The position numbers and the translations under genes are program-made. From JAXLYE01 sp046351595 (GTDB taxonomy: Bacteria; Myxococcota_A; Polyangia; Palsa-1104; JAEUJZ01): a DNA stretch of 64,000 nt. Of this stretch, positions 28,912 to 36,604 are shown piece by piece. Position 1 is the first letter of the stretch, and each line of letters opens with the position of its first letter. Where the stretch lies: the NCBI GenBank assembly GCA_046351595.1, contig JAXLYE010000007.1, positions 496,001 through 560,000 of the forward strand. The letters run 5' to 3'. Under the pieces are notes generated by a model. That model did no database searches and was not told where the DNA came from. It saw nothing but the letters and a program-made list of their open reading frames with translations.

Positions 28912-30659
28912 TGAACGATAATCTCCCCGCGATATGCACTTTGTGCGCGGGCATACTCGCCGATAAGAGCGACCGGCAGCACTTCGCGTTTGTCCTGGCC
29001 GATGCTGGCGGGCACTTCGACGAGCTTGGCCTCGCGGGGAGCGACCCGAATCTTGAGCGCGTCGCCGCTGCACAGCCGCACTCCAGCGCTGCGTACCGCC
29101 TGAACAACACGGAGCCGCAGCGACTCATCCAGGCCCCGCCCAAAGACACACTCTGAGGTCAGAGCTACAGGTTGGCAGCGCGGACGGCTCGTTGAGCGCC
29201 GCACCGTCGGAGCGACGGCCAGATTGGTGGCCTGGTTATCGGTCTCGTGCTGTGGCTCAGGAGCGGGAGCCAACTTGTCTACGGCAGGAGTCGGCTTGTC
29301 CGAAGGGCTCGGCTCGCTCGAAGCGACGGCCAGATCCGCGACGCTGGCTGCCCTGACGACAGCCGGGCGGTCCTGCTGCTTTGCGGTGGGGTTCCAGAGC
29401 ACGATCACTACCGTCACCGACAAACTCAAGCCTGCACCCACGAGCCCCCAGCGCAGCCCACGCGGCCCTCTCCTCTGCTGCTGCGTCGGCTGCTGGCTCA
29501 GCGAGACGGCCGGTCTGGCGAGCTGACCCGAAGAGTACTCCGGTGGCGTCGGCGGCATGACCCCGGCGCTCGTGACCGCGAGCGGCGGCTTGGCGACCGG
29601 GGCGTCCTGGCCAGCCGCCGCCGGCTGGATTTTGGCAGCGTCCGGCAAAAGCGGCCCGCTCTCCGTCGGCGGGAGGGACGGATCGGGGTCGACCCGCTTG
29701 TCTGCCAACTTGTCTGCCAACTTCTCTGGCGGCGCGACGTACGGCAGAAACCCGCTGCGCCGGGCGGCAGGCACGCGCAGGAATGCCCCGAGCCGGGCCT
29801 TGACCTCCGCCATCGTCGGCCGCTGCTTGGGGTCGCGCTCCAGCATCGACATGGTGAGCGCGACCATCTCCTTTGGCGCCTCCGGCGCTCGTTCCGCAAG
29901 CGGCGGCAGCTCGTCGACGAGCTTGGACATCATCAGGGCCAGCGGCTCTGGGATCTCGGCGAAAGGCGCTCGGCCCGCGAACAGCTCGTAGAGGATCACG
30001 CCGAGCGCATAGACATCGGCCTGCCCATCGAGCTTTGTACCAGCGGTCATGCGGCACTGCTCGGGCGCCATATAGAGCGGAGTCCCCAGCAGCGCGCCGG
30101 TCCGGGTGTCGGGCTTGCCCGGGTCGTCCACGCCGAGGCTGTCTGATACGAGCTTGGCGATGCCGAAGTCGAGGAGCTTGATGCGCTCGCCGTGCTCGTG
30201 ATCGTCGATGATCATGGCGTTGGAGGGCTTGATGTCGCGGTGGACGACGCCCGCCTCGTGCGCGGCGGTGAGCGCGCCGGCCAGCTCGTGGATGAAAAAG
30301 AGTCCGTCCTCGCCCAGCGGCCGTCCCCGCGCCTTGAGGGCCGCGCGCATGTGCGCACCGAGCGTGTGGCCCTGGATCAGCTCCATGAGGAACCAGGGGA
30401 CCCCCTCTGGAGTCTGGCCGACCTCGAAGATCTGCACGATCGCAGGGTGCGGGATCCGGCTGGAGGCGCGGGCTTCCAGCCGGAAGCGCTCGAGGACGCC
30501 CGGGTGGCGGGTGGCGTCCAGGCTCAGCACCTTGGCGGCGGCGCGGCGACCCAGCTCTTCGTGCTCGACTTCGTACACGGCGCCGAAGCCGCCTTCGCCG
30601 ATGAGCCGGACAATGCGGTAGCTGCCGAGCCGATCGCCGATGCGGACGGGTGCGGGCAT
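28902..30659 (-). CDS. Membrane Ser/Thr protein kinase with large periplasmic region
   Basis: The 585-residue kinase has GEGGFGAVYE, AAAKVL, HRDIKPSNAMI, LLDFGIAK and GTPLYMAPEQCR; all catalytic residues are present. A Pro-rich juxtamembrane segment with the duplicated KLADKLADK precedes one span (LRWGLVGAGLSLSVTVVIVLW), then about 170 residues of extracytoplasmic sequence with a Cys-containing C-terminal domain. ATG 30659 sits right before the conserved N-terminus; a longer frame starts 11 codons earlier. It is the first gene of a unit with the TlpA-like protein and an exported membrane protein. The kinase domain is related to, but distinct from, the one at 15027. Confidence 0.92.
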   Translation of the reverse strand: MPAPVRIGDRLGSYRIVRLIGEGGFGAVYEVEHEELGRRAAAKVLSLDATRHPGVLERFRLEARASSRIPHPAIVQIFEVGQTPEGVPWFLMELIQGHTLGAHMRAALKARGRPLGEDGLFFIHELAGALTAAHEAGVVHRDIKPSNAMIIDDHEHGERIKLLDFGIAKLVSDSLGVDDPGKPDTRTGALLGTPLYMAPEQCRMTAGTKLDGQADVYALGVILYELFAGRAPFAEIPEPLALMMSKLVDELPPLAERAPEAPKEMVALTMSMLERDPKQRPTMAEVKARLGAFLRVPAARRSGFLPYVAPPEKLADKLADKRVDPDPSLPPTESGPLLPDAAKIQPAAAGQDAPVAKPPLAVTSAGVMPPTPPEYSSGQLARPAVSLSQQPTQQQRRGPRGLRWGLVGAGLSLSVTVVIVLWNPTAKQQDRPAVVRAASVADLAVASSEPSPSDKPTPAVDKLAPAPEPQHETDNQATNLAVAPTVRRSTSRPRCQPVALTSECVFGRGLDESLRLRVVQAVRSAGVRLCSGDALKIRVAPREAKLVEVPASIGQDKREVLPVALIGEYARAQSAYRGEIIVQCK

Positions 30660-31008
30660 GGGTCGCTGGATAGTCAGGGCACAGGATACCATGAGTGCCT
30701 CGACGAAAGAGCCAGCTGCGCTCCCTCTAGGATTTGCTGATGAGTCCGACTGTAGGGGGCACTTAACTGCTCTGCCGCGTTGCGAGTGCAGATCGCGCGG
30801 AGCCCACCGTTCCTACCGATCGAACCGTAGCGTCAACCTGACCCGCGCAGGGAAATTCACACGATTCGTGCGGCGCATAACCCCACGGCGGTACACAGCT
30901 CTTTGGTCTCGTCGAAGCTGGCGTCAACGTGGCGCCCTGGCGCTCCCCGATCTCCAACTTACCTCATCCGGATCGCGGCTTCTCGCGATTCACCAGGGGG
31001 GAACGTCT
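30660..31008. promoter_or_regulatory. parA2 upstream region with GGCGTCAA operator-like sites
   Basis: The 350-bp space between the divergent kinase and parA2 genes contains GGCGTCAA at 30920-30927 followed by GGCGCC at 30931-30936, and GCGTCAA followed by CCTGACCC at 30830. Both match the repeat unit inside the coding sequence at 33052-33981. This points to autoregulation of parA2 by its ribbon-helix-helix partner. Confidence 0.6.
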
Positions 31009-31518
31009 ATGCACCAGCTTTCTCTAATCTCCAACCAGAAAATCGTTGTCCTGTTCAACCACAAGGGCGGCACCGGCAAGACCTCGATCGCGACGCACCT
31101 GTGCTTCCTGGCTGCGGAGCGCGGCATCCGCACCATGGCTCTGTCGCTCGACGACCAGGCCGACATCATCCGCTGGGTCACGCGCGGGCAGTCCATCGTG
31201 CCGGGCCGCCTGTACGAGTGCACCGATACGCTCTCGGCGCTCTACTCGCCGGGACGCCTGCCTGCCGGCATCGACGAGGATCTGGTCCTCGTCGATATGT
31301 CGGCCTGGTCTGGCAACGCGAAGCTGACGGGGGCGCACCTGTGGCTGGTCCCGGTGTTCGATCGCTTCTCCGTCGAGAACTCGATGAACATCATGAACGA
31401 GCTTGAGGTGCTGCCCGGCGGCCTGGGCAAGTTCCTGGTCTACAACCGCACCGGGGCGGGCGGGCAGCGGCACACCAAAGCGATTAAACGAGCCGGCGAC
31501 AAGATCAACAGCTGCTAG
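31009..31518 (+). CDS. Small ParA-like ATPase, locus 2
   Basis: The 169-residue protein begins MHQLSLISNQKIVVLFNHKGGTGKTS with the deviant Walker A KGGTGKT (19-25). Further motifs are the switch I-like MALSLDDQADI and the Walker B region DLVLVDMSAW. It is unusually short: typical small ParA proteins have about 200-220 residues, and the C-terminal helices seem reduced. The stop codon TAG lies in the CTAG target site of the IS1182-type element. Since the same four bases are regenerated by insertion, the stop is probably the original one. A run of G before the ATG gives a Shine-Dalgarno. Its partner gene is now 1.5 kb away. Confidence 0.8.
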   Translation: MHQLSLISNQKIVVLFNHKGGTGKTSIATHLCFLAAERGIRTMALSLDDQADIIRWVTRGQSIVPGRLYECTDTLSALYSPGRLPAGIDEDLVLVDMSAWSGNAKLTGAHLWLVPVFDRFSVENSMNIMNELEVLPGGLGKFLVYNRTGAGGQRHTKAIKRAGDKINSC

Positions 31519-33018
31519 CAGCCCGTGGGTAAAGTGACCCGCCGGCCCAGGCGGCTCAGGCCGCGCAGGGAAGCGGGAGCGCCCCGTTGAGCGCCAGCCG
31601 CGGCCGCCAAGGCCGACTCAGCCCCGCCCACAGCGTACTGAGCAAGACCCACAGCATCCCCAAAAGGCCCGTCGCAGCCTGCCGAGCCGGCTTCCGCCGG
31701 TCCGCCAGCCGCCGCGGCGTCCCTGCTCCGTACGCTACGCGCAGCAGCAGGCCCAGGTTCTGCGCCGCCGCCAGCAGCAGCTCCTGTTTGTGCACGTTGG
31801 TCTTTCCTCTCACGTGCAGCCGCCTCAGTCGTCCTCGGTCCAGGCGGTGCGCGAAGGGTCTCTCGACCAGCTCTCCTCGGCGCCGCAAGAGCTCCTTGCC
31901 CCGCTTCCCTCGGATCCTGCGACGGTTGGCGTGCACCTTCTTCTTGGCCTCGGCCTTTCCTTTCCAGTTCCTCTTTCGCTGCGGCTCGCTGAGGTACGTC
32001 CGGATTCCCTTTTCTGCGCAGTACTGCAGCGTCCCGTCGCTGTGGTAGCCCTTGTCCGTCACCACTTCTTCGATTCCGGACTCCGGGCGCTGCTCGCGCG
32101 CCTCGGGCTCGCGGATGGCCACCAGGCTCTCCTCGGCACGCTCCAGCGTCGGGGGCAGGCTCTGGCTGTCGCCGGTGTCGGCCTCCTGGGTCGTCACCGC
32201 CACGACCGCTCCGGTGTCCAGGTCCACCGCGTGCTCGCCCTTGTACGCAAGGTGCGTGCGGCCGTCCTTCATCTTGGTCACGCGCGCGTCGGGATCGTGC
32301 GGGTTGACCCACTCGCGGTTGCTCGCCTTGTTCTTGCGCTTCTTGTCCAGGCGCGCGCAGTCTTCCTTCGTCGGATTCTGGATTCCCTCGGCGGTGGCCA
32401 GGTCCTTGAGGAAGTCGGGGTAGCTCTGGCCGGTGTCGCGGCGCTCCAGAGAGCGCATCGCGGCGTTGGCCTCCAGCGTCGAGGCGTCGATCCCGATCGT
32501 GCGACCGCAGAGCAAGCCCGCCTCGCCCAAGCGCGCCAGCACCCAGTCGAAGACCTGCTGGTGGATCTCGACCGAGAAGCGCTTGCGCGTGCGAGACAGC
32601 GTCGAGTGATCCGGAGTCGACTCGCCCAGCGCCACGCCCAGGAAGCTGCGCAGGCTCAGCGAGTCGGCGCAGCGCCAGGCGATGCCGCGCTCGGAGCGGA
32701 GGCCCTCGAAGTAGCCGACGAAGAGGCAGCGGAAGTACACGCCGGGGGGAATCGAGGGCCGGCCCATCGGCGCCGCGTAGGCCGAGGCGCACTGCGCCTC
32801 GACGAAGCGGTCGAAGCCCGCGTCACACAGCGCCCGCTCCAGCGCGGCGTAGAAGGGATGCCCCAGCCCCTGGGAGAGCTGGGAGTGCGTGATAAAGAGC
32901 TGCGTTTGCAGAGGCTGCTTCTGACCCATCGCCATGGTGCGCACCGAGGGAGAGTGCGGCGACTAGATCAGAGCGCGGCGAGGGTGACAAGCGCGACGGG
33001 GACTTTTTCCACGCTCAG
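31519..33018. mobile_element. IS1182-type insertion sequence, 1500 bp, CTAG target duplication
   Basis: CTAG flanks the element directly at 31515-31518 and 33019-33022. The ends form an imperfect inverted repeat: CAGCCCGTGGGTAAAGT on the left against CTGAGCGTGGAAAAAGT read inward from the right. It lies between parA2 and its partner gene and contains one transposase gene. It does not break either frame, but it separates the operon. Confidence 0.85.
31556..32935 (-). CDS. IS1182-family transposase
   Basis: The 459-residue DDE transposase shows the family N-terminus (MGRPSIPPGVYFRCLFVGYFEG), the first catalytic Asp in IGIDASTLEANAA, the second in VVTDKGYHSD and the C-terminal region around ERPFAHRLDRGRLRRLHVRG containing the Glu. 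The central RKNKASNREWVNPHDPDARVTK segment is also typical. It appears full length and intact, so the element could be active. ATG at 32935 or 32929 are both possible starts. Confidence 0.92.
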   Translation of the reverse strand: MAMGQKQPLQTQLFITHSQLSQGLGHPFYAALERALCDAGFDRFVEAQCASAYAAPMGRPSIPPGVYFRCLFVGYFEGLRSERGIAWRCADSLSLRSFLGVALGESTPDHSTLSRTRKRFSVEIHQQVFDWVLARLGEAGLLCGRTIGIDASTLEANAAMRSLERRDTGQSYPDFLKDLATAEGIQNPTKEDCARLDKKRKNKASNREWVNPHDPDARVTKMKDGRTHLAYKGEHAVDLDTGAVVAVTTQEADTGDSQSLPPTLERAEESLVAIREPEAREQRPESGIEEVVTDKGYHSDGTLQYCAEKGIRTYLSEPQRKRNWKGKAEAKKKVHANRRRIRGKRGKELLRRRGELVERPFAHRLDRGRLRRLHVRGKTNVHKQELLLAAAQNLGLLLRVAYGAGTPRRLADRRKPARQAATGLLGMLWVLLSTLWAGLSRPWRPRLALNGALPLPCAA

Positions 33019-33051
33019 CTAGACGAGCGCGCACAGAAGCAGGCCGGCACG

Positions 33052-33981
33052 GTGCCAGAGGCCGCGCCCGCGCCGCCGCCGAGCCGGCCGCCGTCGTTCG
33101 ATGTGCGCGCGGCCGTTGCAGGCCGACCCGTCGCGCCCAGTGTCAACACGGCGCCTCCTATGTGGACGGACGAGGCCCACGAGGCGGCGTCAAGCCGGCG
33201 CCTGCTCGTCGCTGCTCCCGGGGTCAATCTGACGCCGGCCGGGCGGCAGGGTGACGCCTCGGAAGCGGCGCCAAACCGACGCCAGACCCCCGCGGAGCCC
33301 GGCGTCAAACCGACGCTCCCCGCGCGCCCGATTGACGCCTATGAGCCGGCGTCAATGGGGCGCCGACCCCCGCTCGAGCCGGGCGTCAACATGGCGCCGA
33401 CCGGACGGCACGTTGACGCCGAGGAGTCGGCGTCAAGTCGGCGCCCCCTTCCGCCCGAGCCGGGCATCAACATGACGCCGGCCGGGCGGCACGTTGACGC
33501 CGGGGAGTCGGCGCCAAGTCGACGCCATCCTGTCGCGGAGTCCGCGGTCAACATGGCGCCTGCGGAGCCGGAAGATGCCGGCCTCGAGCCGGCGCCAAGC
33601 CGGCGCCATCCCGTCGCGGAGCCCGTGGTCAACATGACGCCTGTAGAGCCGGGAGACGCCGGCCTCGAGCCGGTGCCAAGCCGGCGCCCGCCCGTCCCCC
33701 GGCGCCATCCGGACCCCGCACCGAGACAGCCGACGCCCGCTCGGCGCCCGCCTGCACGGGCCGCGCGGAAGCCTGCACGAGCCGCCGAGCCCGCGACGCG
33801 CGGCCACCGCGAGCCGCTCGGCAAGACGATCCGGCGGACGCTGCGGCTGACCCACAACGTCGATGCCTACTTGCGAGCGCTGGCGGACCTGCTGGGTACC
33901 AACCTGAACGACGCGCTCTCCGTCGCCGTCATCGAGCACTACGTGTACCTGACGCGCCGCTCCGGCGAAGGCGAGAGCTGA
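33052..33981 (+). CDS. Ribbon-helix-helix protein with repeat-rich N-terminus, ParA2 partner
   Basis: The 309-residue protein has a Pro/Ala/Arg-rich, disordered N-terminal part (1 to about 255) made of 27-residue repeats (PGVNMAPTGRHVDAEESASS type). Its C-terminal domain (about 262-305: TIRRTLRLTHNVDAYLRALA, then DLLGTNLNDALSVAVIEHYV) has the strand-helix-helix form of ribbon-helix-helix DNA-binding proteins. The start is a GTG, since the frame carries no ATG before the repeats. It followed parA2 directly before the IS1182-type insertion, as a centromere-binding partner would. The coding DNA of its own N-terminus carries a regular inverted-repeat array, described separately. Confidence 0.75.
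   Translation: MPEAAPAPPPSRPPSFDVRAAVAGRPVAPSVNTAPPMWTDEAHEAASSRRLLVAAPGVNLTPAGRQGDASEAAPNRRQTPAEPGVKPTLPARPIDAYEPASMGRRPPLEPGVNMAPTGRHVDAEESASSRRPLPPEPGINMTPAGRHVDAGESAPSRRHPVAESAVNMAPAEPEDAGLEPAPSRRHPVAEPVVNMTPVEPGDAGLEPVPSRRPPVPRRHPDPAPRQPTPARRPPARAARKPARAAEPATRGHREPLGKTIRRTLRLTHNVDAYLRALADLLGTNLNDALSVAVIEHYVYLTRRSGEGES
33142..33700. repeat. 81-bp periodic inverted-repeat array inside the RHH gene
   Basis: GTCAA (or a one-base variant) recurs at 33142, 33222, 33303, 33384, 33465, 33546 and 33627. TTGACGCC-type half-sites start at 33251, 33332, 33413 and 33494, each followed 8 bp later by GGCGTCAA or GGCGCCAA (33267, 33348, 33429, 33510, then 33591 and a GGTGCCAA at 33672). The period is 81 bp. 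The pairs at 33332/33348 and 33413/33429 are perfect 8-bp inverted repeats; later copies decay. Confidence 0.85.
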
Positions 33982-34079
33982 GTGCCGGGTGGCTTTGACT
34001 GCGAGAAGAAGCTGTGCGAAGAGTGCCTGGTTGGGTAGACGCTCGCTTCTTCAACACCTCGCAACGCAAGGAGAAAGCC

Positions 34080-34283
34080 ATGAGCAAAGGCGGCAGTGGT
34101 GGTGGCAAGGGTGGCAGCGGAGGCGGCGGCAGTAGCGGCGGCGGCCGGGGCGGGGGTGGCGGCGGCAAGGGGAGCAGTGGAGGAACCAGCGGAGGCGGCG
34201 GTCGTCCCGTCAACGGGCCGAGCACAACGGGCAATCCTTCGGGCGGCGGTCGAGGGAACAATCCCCCCGCGCGTAGCTCCTAG
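34080..34283 (+). CDS. Small glycine-rich protein
   Basis: The 67-residue protein starts MSKGGSGGGKGGSGGG and is dominated by Gly and Ser with scattered Lys/Arg, ending in a short GRGNNPPARSS tail. The strong Shine-Dalgarno AAGGAGA 7 nt before the ATG argues that it is translated. It is surely disordered. The last four bases overlap the stop of the convergent MNT-HEPN gene. It lies about 100 bp downstream of the RHH gene on the same strand. I can propose no function; basic Gly-rich peptides may bind nucleic acid or membranes. Confidence 0.55.
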   Translation: MSKGGSGGGKGGSGGGGSSGGGRGGGGGGKGSSGGTSGGGGRPVNGPSTTGNPSGGGRGNNPPARSS

Positions 34284-35542
34284 CCCGCGAGCGCTTCCGC
34301 TGCGCTGGTGGCCGTGACTGCCCGCTGGAGCCACGCCGCCAGCACCGCGGGGTCGTCGCAGTCCAAGATGCGCCGCTCCAGCTCAAGCGGCACCTCGAGG
34401 CCTCGCGCCTGCAGCACAAGCAGGACCGCCTCGGCCTTGCCGCGTCGCTCCCCATCCGCCCGACCTCGCTGCTCGCCCTCGGCTCGCCCTTCCTCGCGCC
34501 CAAGCTGCCGGCCTCGGGCCTCACCCCGCTGCTCTCCGACCGTCTCCCCTTCAGCGCGTCCGCGCTGCTCCGACAGCTCGGCGAGGTTCGAGGCCCACTG
34601 CGCGAAGTCCTTGGGATCCTCCGGCGGCGGCGGCAAGGTCGCGAGCAGCGGCTCGGCCATCTGCGGCGGCACCGGCAGATCCGCCTGTACCGCCTCGGGC
34701 CCGCAGAACGTCGCGATCTTCTCAATGCACGCCCCCCGCACGCGCTCGGCCAGCTCCACGACGCGCCCTTGCAGCGTCAGCAACTCCTCCGGCGTGATCT
34801 TGTAGGAGCCCGAGTAGCGCGCCTCGATGTACGCCTTCTTGAGTAGCTCGAATAGGCGCTTGTCCTCGGGCTCTGTCTTCGGCAGCGCATCGACCAGCAG
34901 CGGGTGCTGCTCGCCGGCCATTGTCCCCAGCTTCTCGATGTCGTGCGTCTGCTGCTTGTAGCCGGTGAAGACGAGGTGCGCGGCGTGGTAGTAGCGCTCC
35001 GTCGCCTGATGCAGAAGGAATGCGGCGTGCTTGAGCAGGTTCCGCGCTCCGTAATACCGGCAGCCGCGCCAGAACTCCGTCGCCGACTCGAACCAGCTCC
35101 GGTAGTTGTACTCGGCCAGCTCCAGCCGCTCCGCGGCGTTTAGCGCTTTGGGCTTCGCGAGCGTGTATCGCCGGTTGTCGACGAGCAACACCCCTTCGTT
35201 GGCCACGTCGCTCCAGAAGTACTGCCCGATGCGGATCTCGCGGTTGATGAACTTGATGTCGTGGACGATGAGCGTCACCGACGTGCGGCCCGCGATCTCG
35301 CGCGCCCGCCGCTCCAGCTCTCCCCACATCAGAAGGTCCGCGGCCTGCTTCTCGTTGTCGACGACGGCGCACAGATCGAAGTCACTCACATAGCCCGTCT
35401 CTTCGTCCTCGACCCAGTTGCCGCGGGCGAAGGACCCAAACAGAATCAGCTTGTCGACGGCGGGGCACTCCCGAAACAGAGCCGCGATGGCCTGAAGCTG
35501 GGTCTGCTTCCCCTCGGGCAGGTGTTCGATCGAGGTCTTCAT
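34280..35542 (-). CDS. MNT-HEPN fusion protein with Rpn-like tail, copy 2
   Basis: The 420-residue paralogue of the gene at 19373-20572 is collinear with it and highly similar over the nucleotidyltransferase (GSFARG, SDFDLCAVVD) and HEPN (ERYYHAAHL, R-x5-H) domains. It differs by a longer charged linker with RGRAEGE/RGEARGR-type repeats before the C-terminal tail (AVLLVLQARGLEVPLELERR). This linker-and-tail pattern is common in Rpn-type nucleases. Both copies keep all expected catalytic residues. ATG 35542 matches the start of copy 1. It is followed, with a gap of 83 bp upstream, by the right-end recombinase gene on the same strand. Confidence 0.85.
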   Translation of the reverse strand: MKTSIEHLPEGKQTQLQAIAALFRECPAVDKLILFGSFARGNWVEDEETGYVSDFDLCAVVDNEKQAADLLMWGELERRAREIAGRTSVTLIVHDIKFINREIRIGQYFWSDVANEGVLLVDNRRYTLAKPKALNAAERLELAEYNYRSWFESATEFWRGCRYYGARNLLKHAAFLLHQATERYYHAAHLVFTGYKQQTHDIEKLGTMAGEQHPLLVDALPKTEPEDKRLFELLKKAYIEARYSGSYKITPEELLTLQGRVVELAERVRGACIEKIATFCGPEAVQADLPVPPQMAEPLLATLPPPPEDPKDFAQWASNLAELSEQRGRAEGETVGEQRGEARGRQLGREEGRAEGEQRGRADGERRGKAEAVLLVLQARGLEVPLELERRILDCDDPAVLAAWLQRAVTATSAAEALAG

Positions 35543-35625
35543 GCGCCACTCCGGGCCCGACCCTACCACAGCCGGCGCAGCGGACAGCCCCTCGTCGACC
35601 GCGCCGGCATCGCGCAGCGCCGCGT

Positions 35626-36604
35626 TCACGGCTGACCCTCTTGCGCCTGGTAGTAGCGCTCGTAGCGCCCGTCGAGGAGCTGCTGCACCTGCGCCGGCCA
35701 CCAGTGCCCGTGCCCTTTGGGTGTCGCGTAGCCCGCCTCCGAGAGCAGCGCCGCCAGCCTCGGGAAGCTGGGCCGCTCGAACGGCGCGCCCGGGTTGTCC
35801 CGCTCGTGCTGCCGCTCCATGCGCTCGAGCAGCACCTCAAGGTACTTGCGCGGGCTGAGGATCTGGGTCTCGTCGCTGCCGCGCAGGAGCTTACTCACAC
35901 TCTTCTTTGTGAACCGGTGTCCTTTCAGCGGGACCCAGCCTTGTTCGTTGAGGATGGCCGCGATCTGCTGCAGGGTGTGCCCGCGGCCGCGCAGCTCAAG
36001 GAGCCGCTCGCGCAGCTCCTGGTCGGTGTGCAGGCGCTCGTTGGCGGGGCGAGGCTTCTGCCACGTCAGGCGGAGCTTGAGGTTGTAGATCAGCTTCTTG
36101 GTCCACCGCTCGGCCCGCGGCGGCTTGGACCTCTGCGCGTTGAGGCGCGCGGCCATCTCCGAGATCCCGATCCCCTCCGCACCCCATTCCCGAAGCTGCA
36201 CGAGCACGGCCTGCTCCGCGGGCTCGTCGACGAGGATCCGGAACCGCGGGTTGTCCGGCGCCGGCACGGCTTTCTTGCCGAAGGGCACCCTCCCGAAGTG
36301 GTAGCCCTTGGACCGGATGTGCCGCACCGCCTCGCGCGTCCGCTCACCCGTGGCCTCGCGCTCCATCTGCGCGAACACGAGCAGGATGCTGACCAGCGCG
36401 CGCCCGAGCGAGGAGTCGAGACGGATCGCCTCGCGGATCGCGATCAGCTCTTTTTCGCCGGTGCGGAAATATCGATCATACACTTCGCAGAAGTGCTTGA
36501 TCGAGCGCGACAGCCTATCGAACTTGAGCACAATGAGGATATCCGCACTGCGCTGCAACGTCGAAAGTGCTTCTTGCAGTCCAGGGCGCTGGTCCTTCCC
36601 ACCC
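35626..36604 (-). pseudogene. Right-end serine recombinase, 3' part
   Basis: From the IS4-type insertion point the frame GKDQRPGLQEALSTLQRSAD runs through the second half of the catalytic domain (VLKFDRLSRSIKHF, QMEREATGERTREAVRHIRS) and a recombinase DNA-binding region with repeated LQQIAAILNEQGW-type helices, about 323 residues to the stop. With the 5' part (37901-38118) and one copy of the 9-bp duplication, it forms an uninterrupted recombinase of about 395 residues. It differs clearly in sequence from the left-end recombinase. Without its nucleophile Ser this part cannot be active. Confidence 0.88.

Noticed and set aside
33142..33700. CRISPR or VNTR without function
   Set aside because: The 81-bp period keeps a frame and carries paired inverted repeats also found outside the gene, so a plain VNTR does not explain it; no unique spacers are present.
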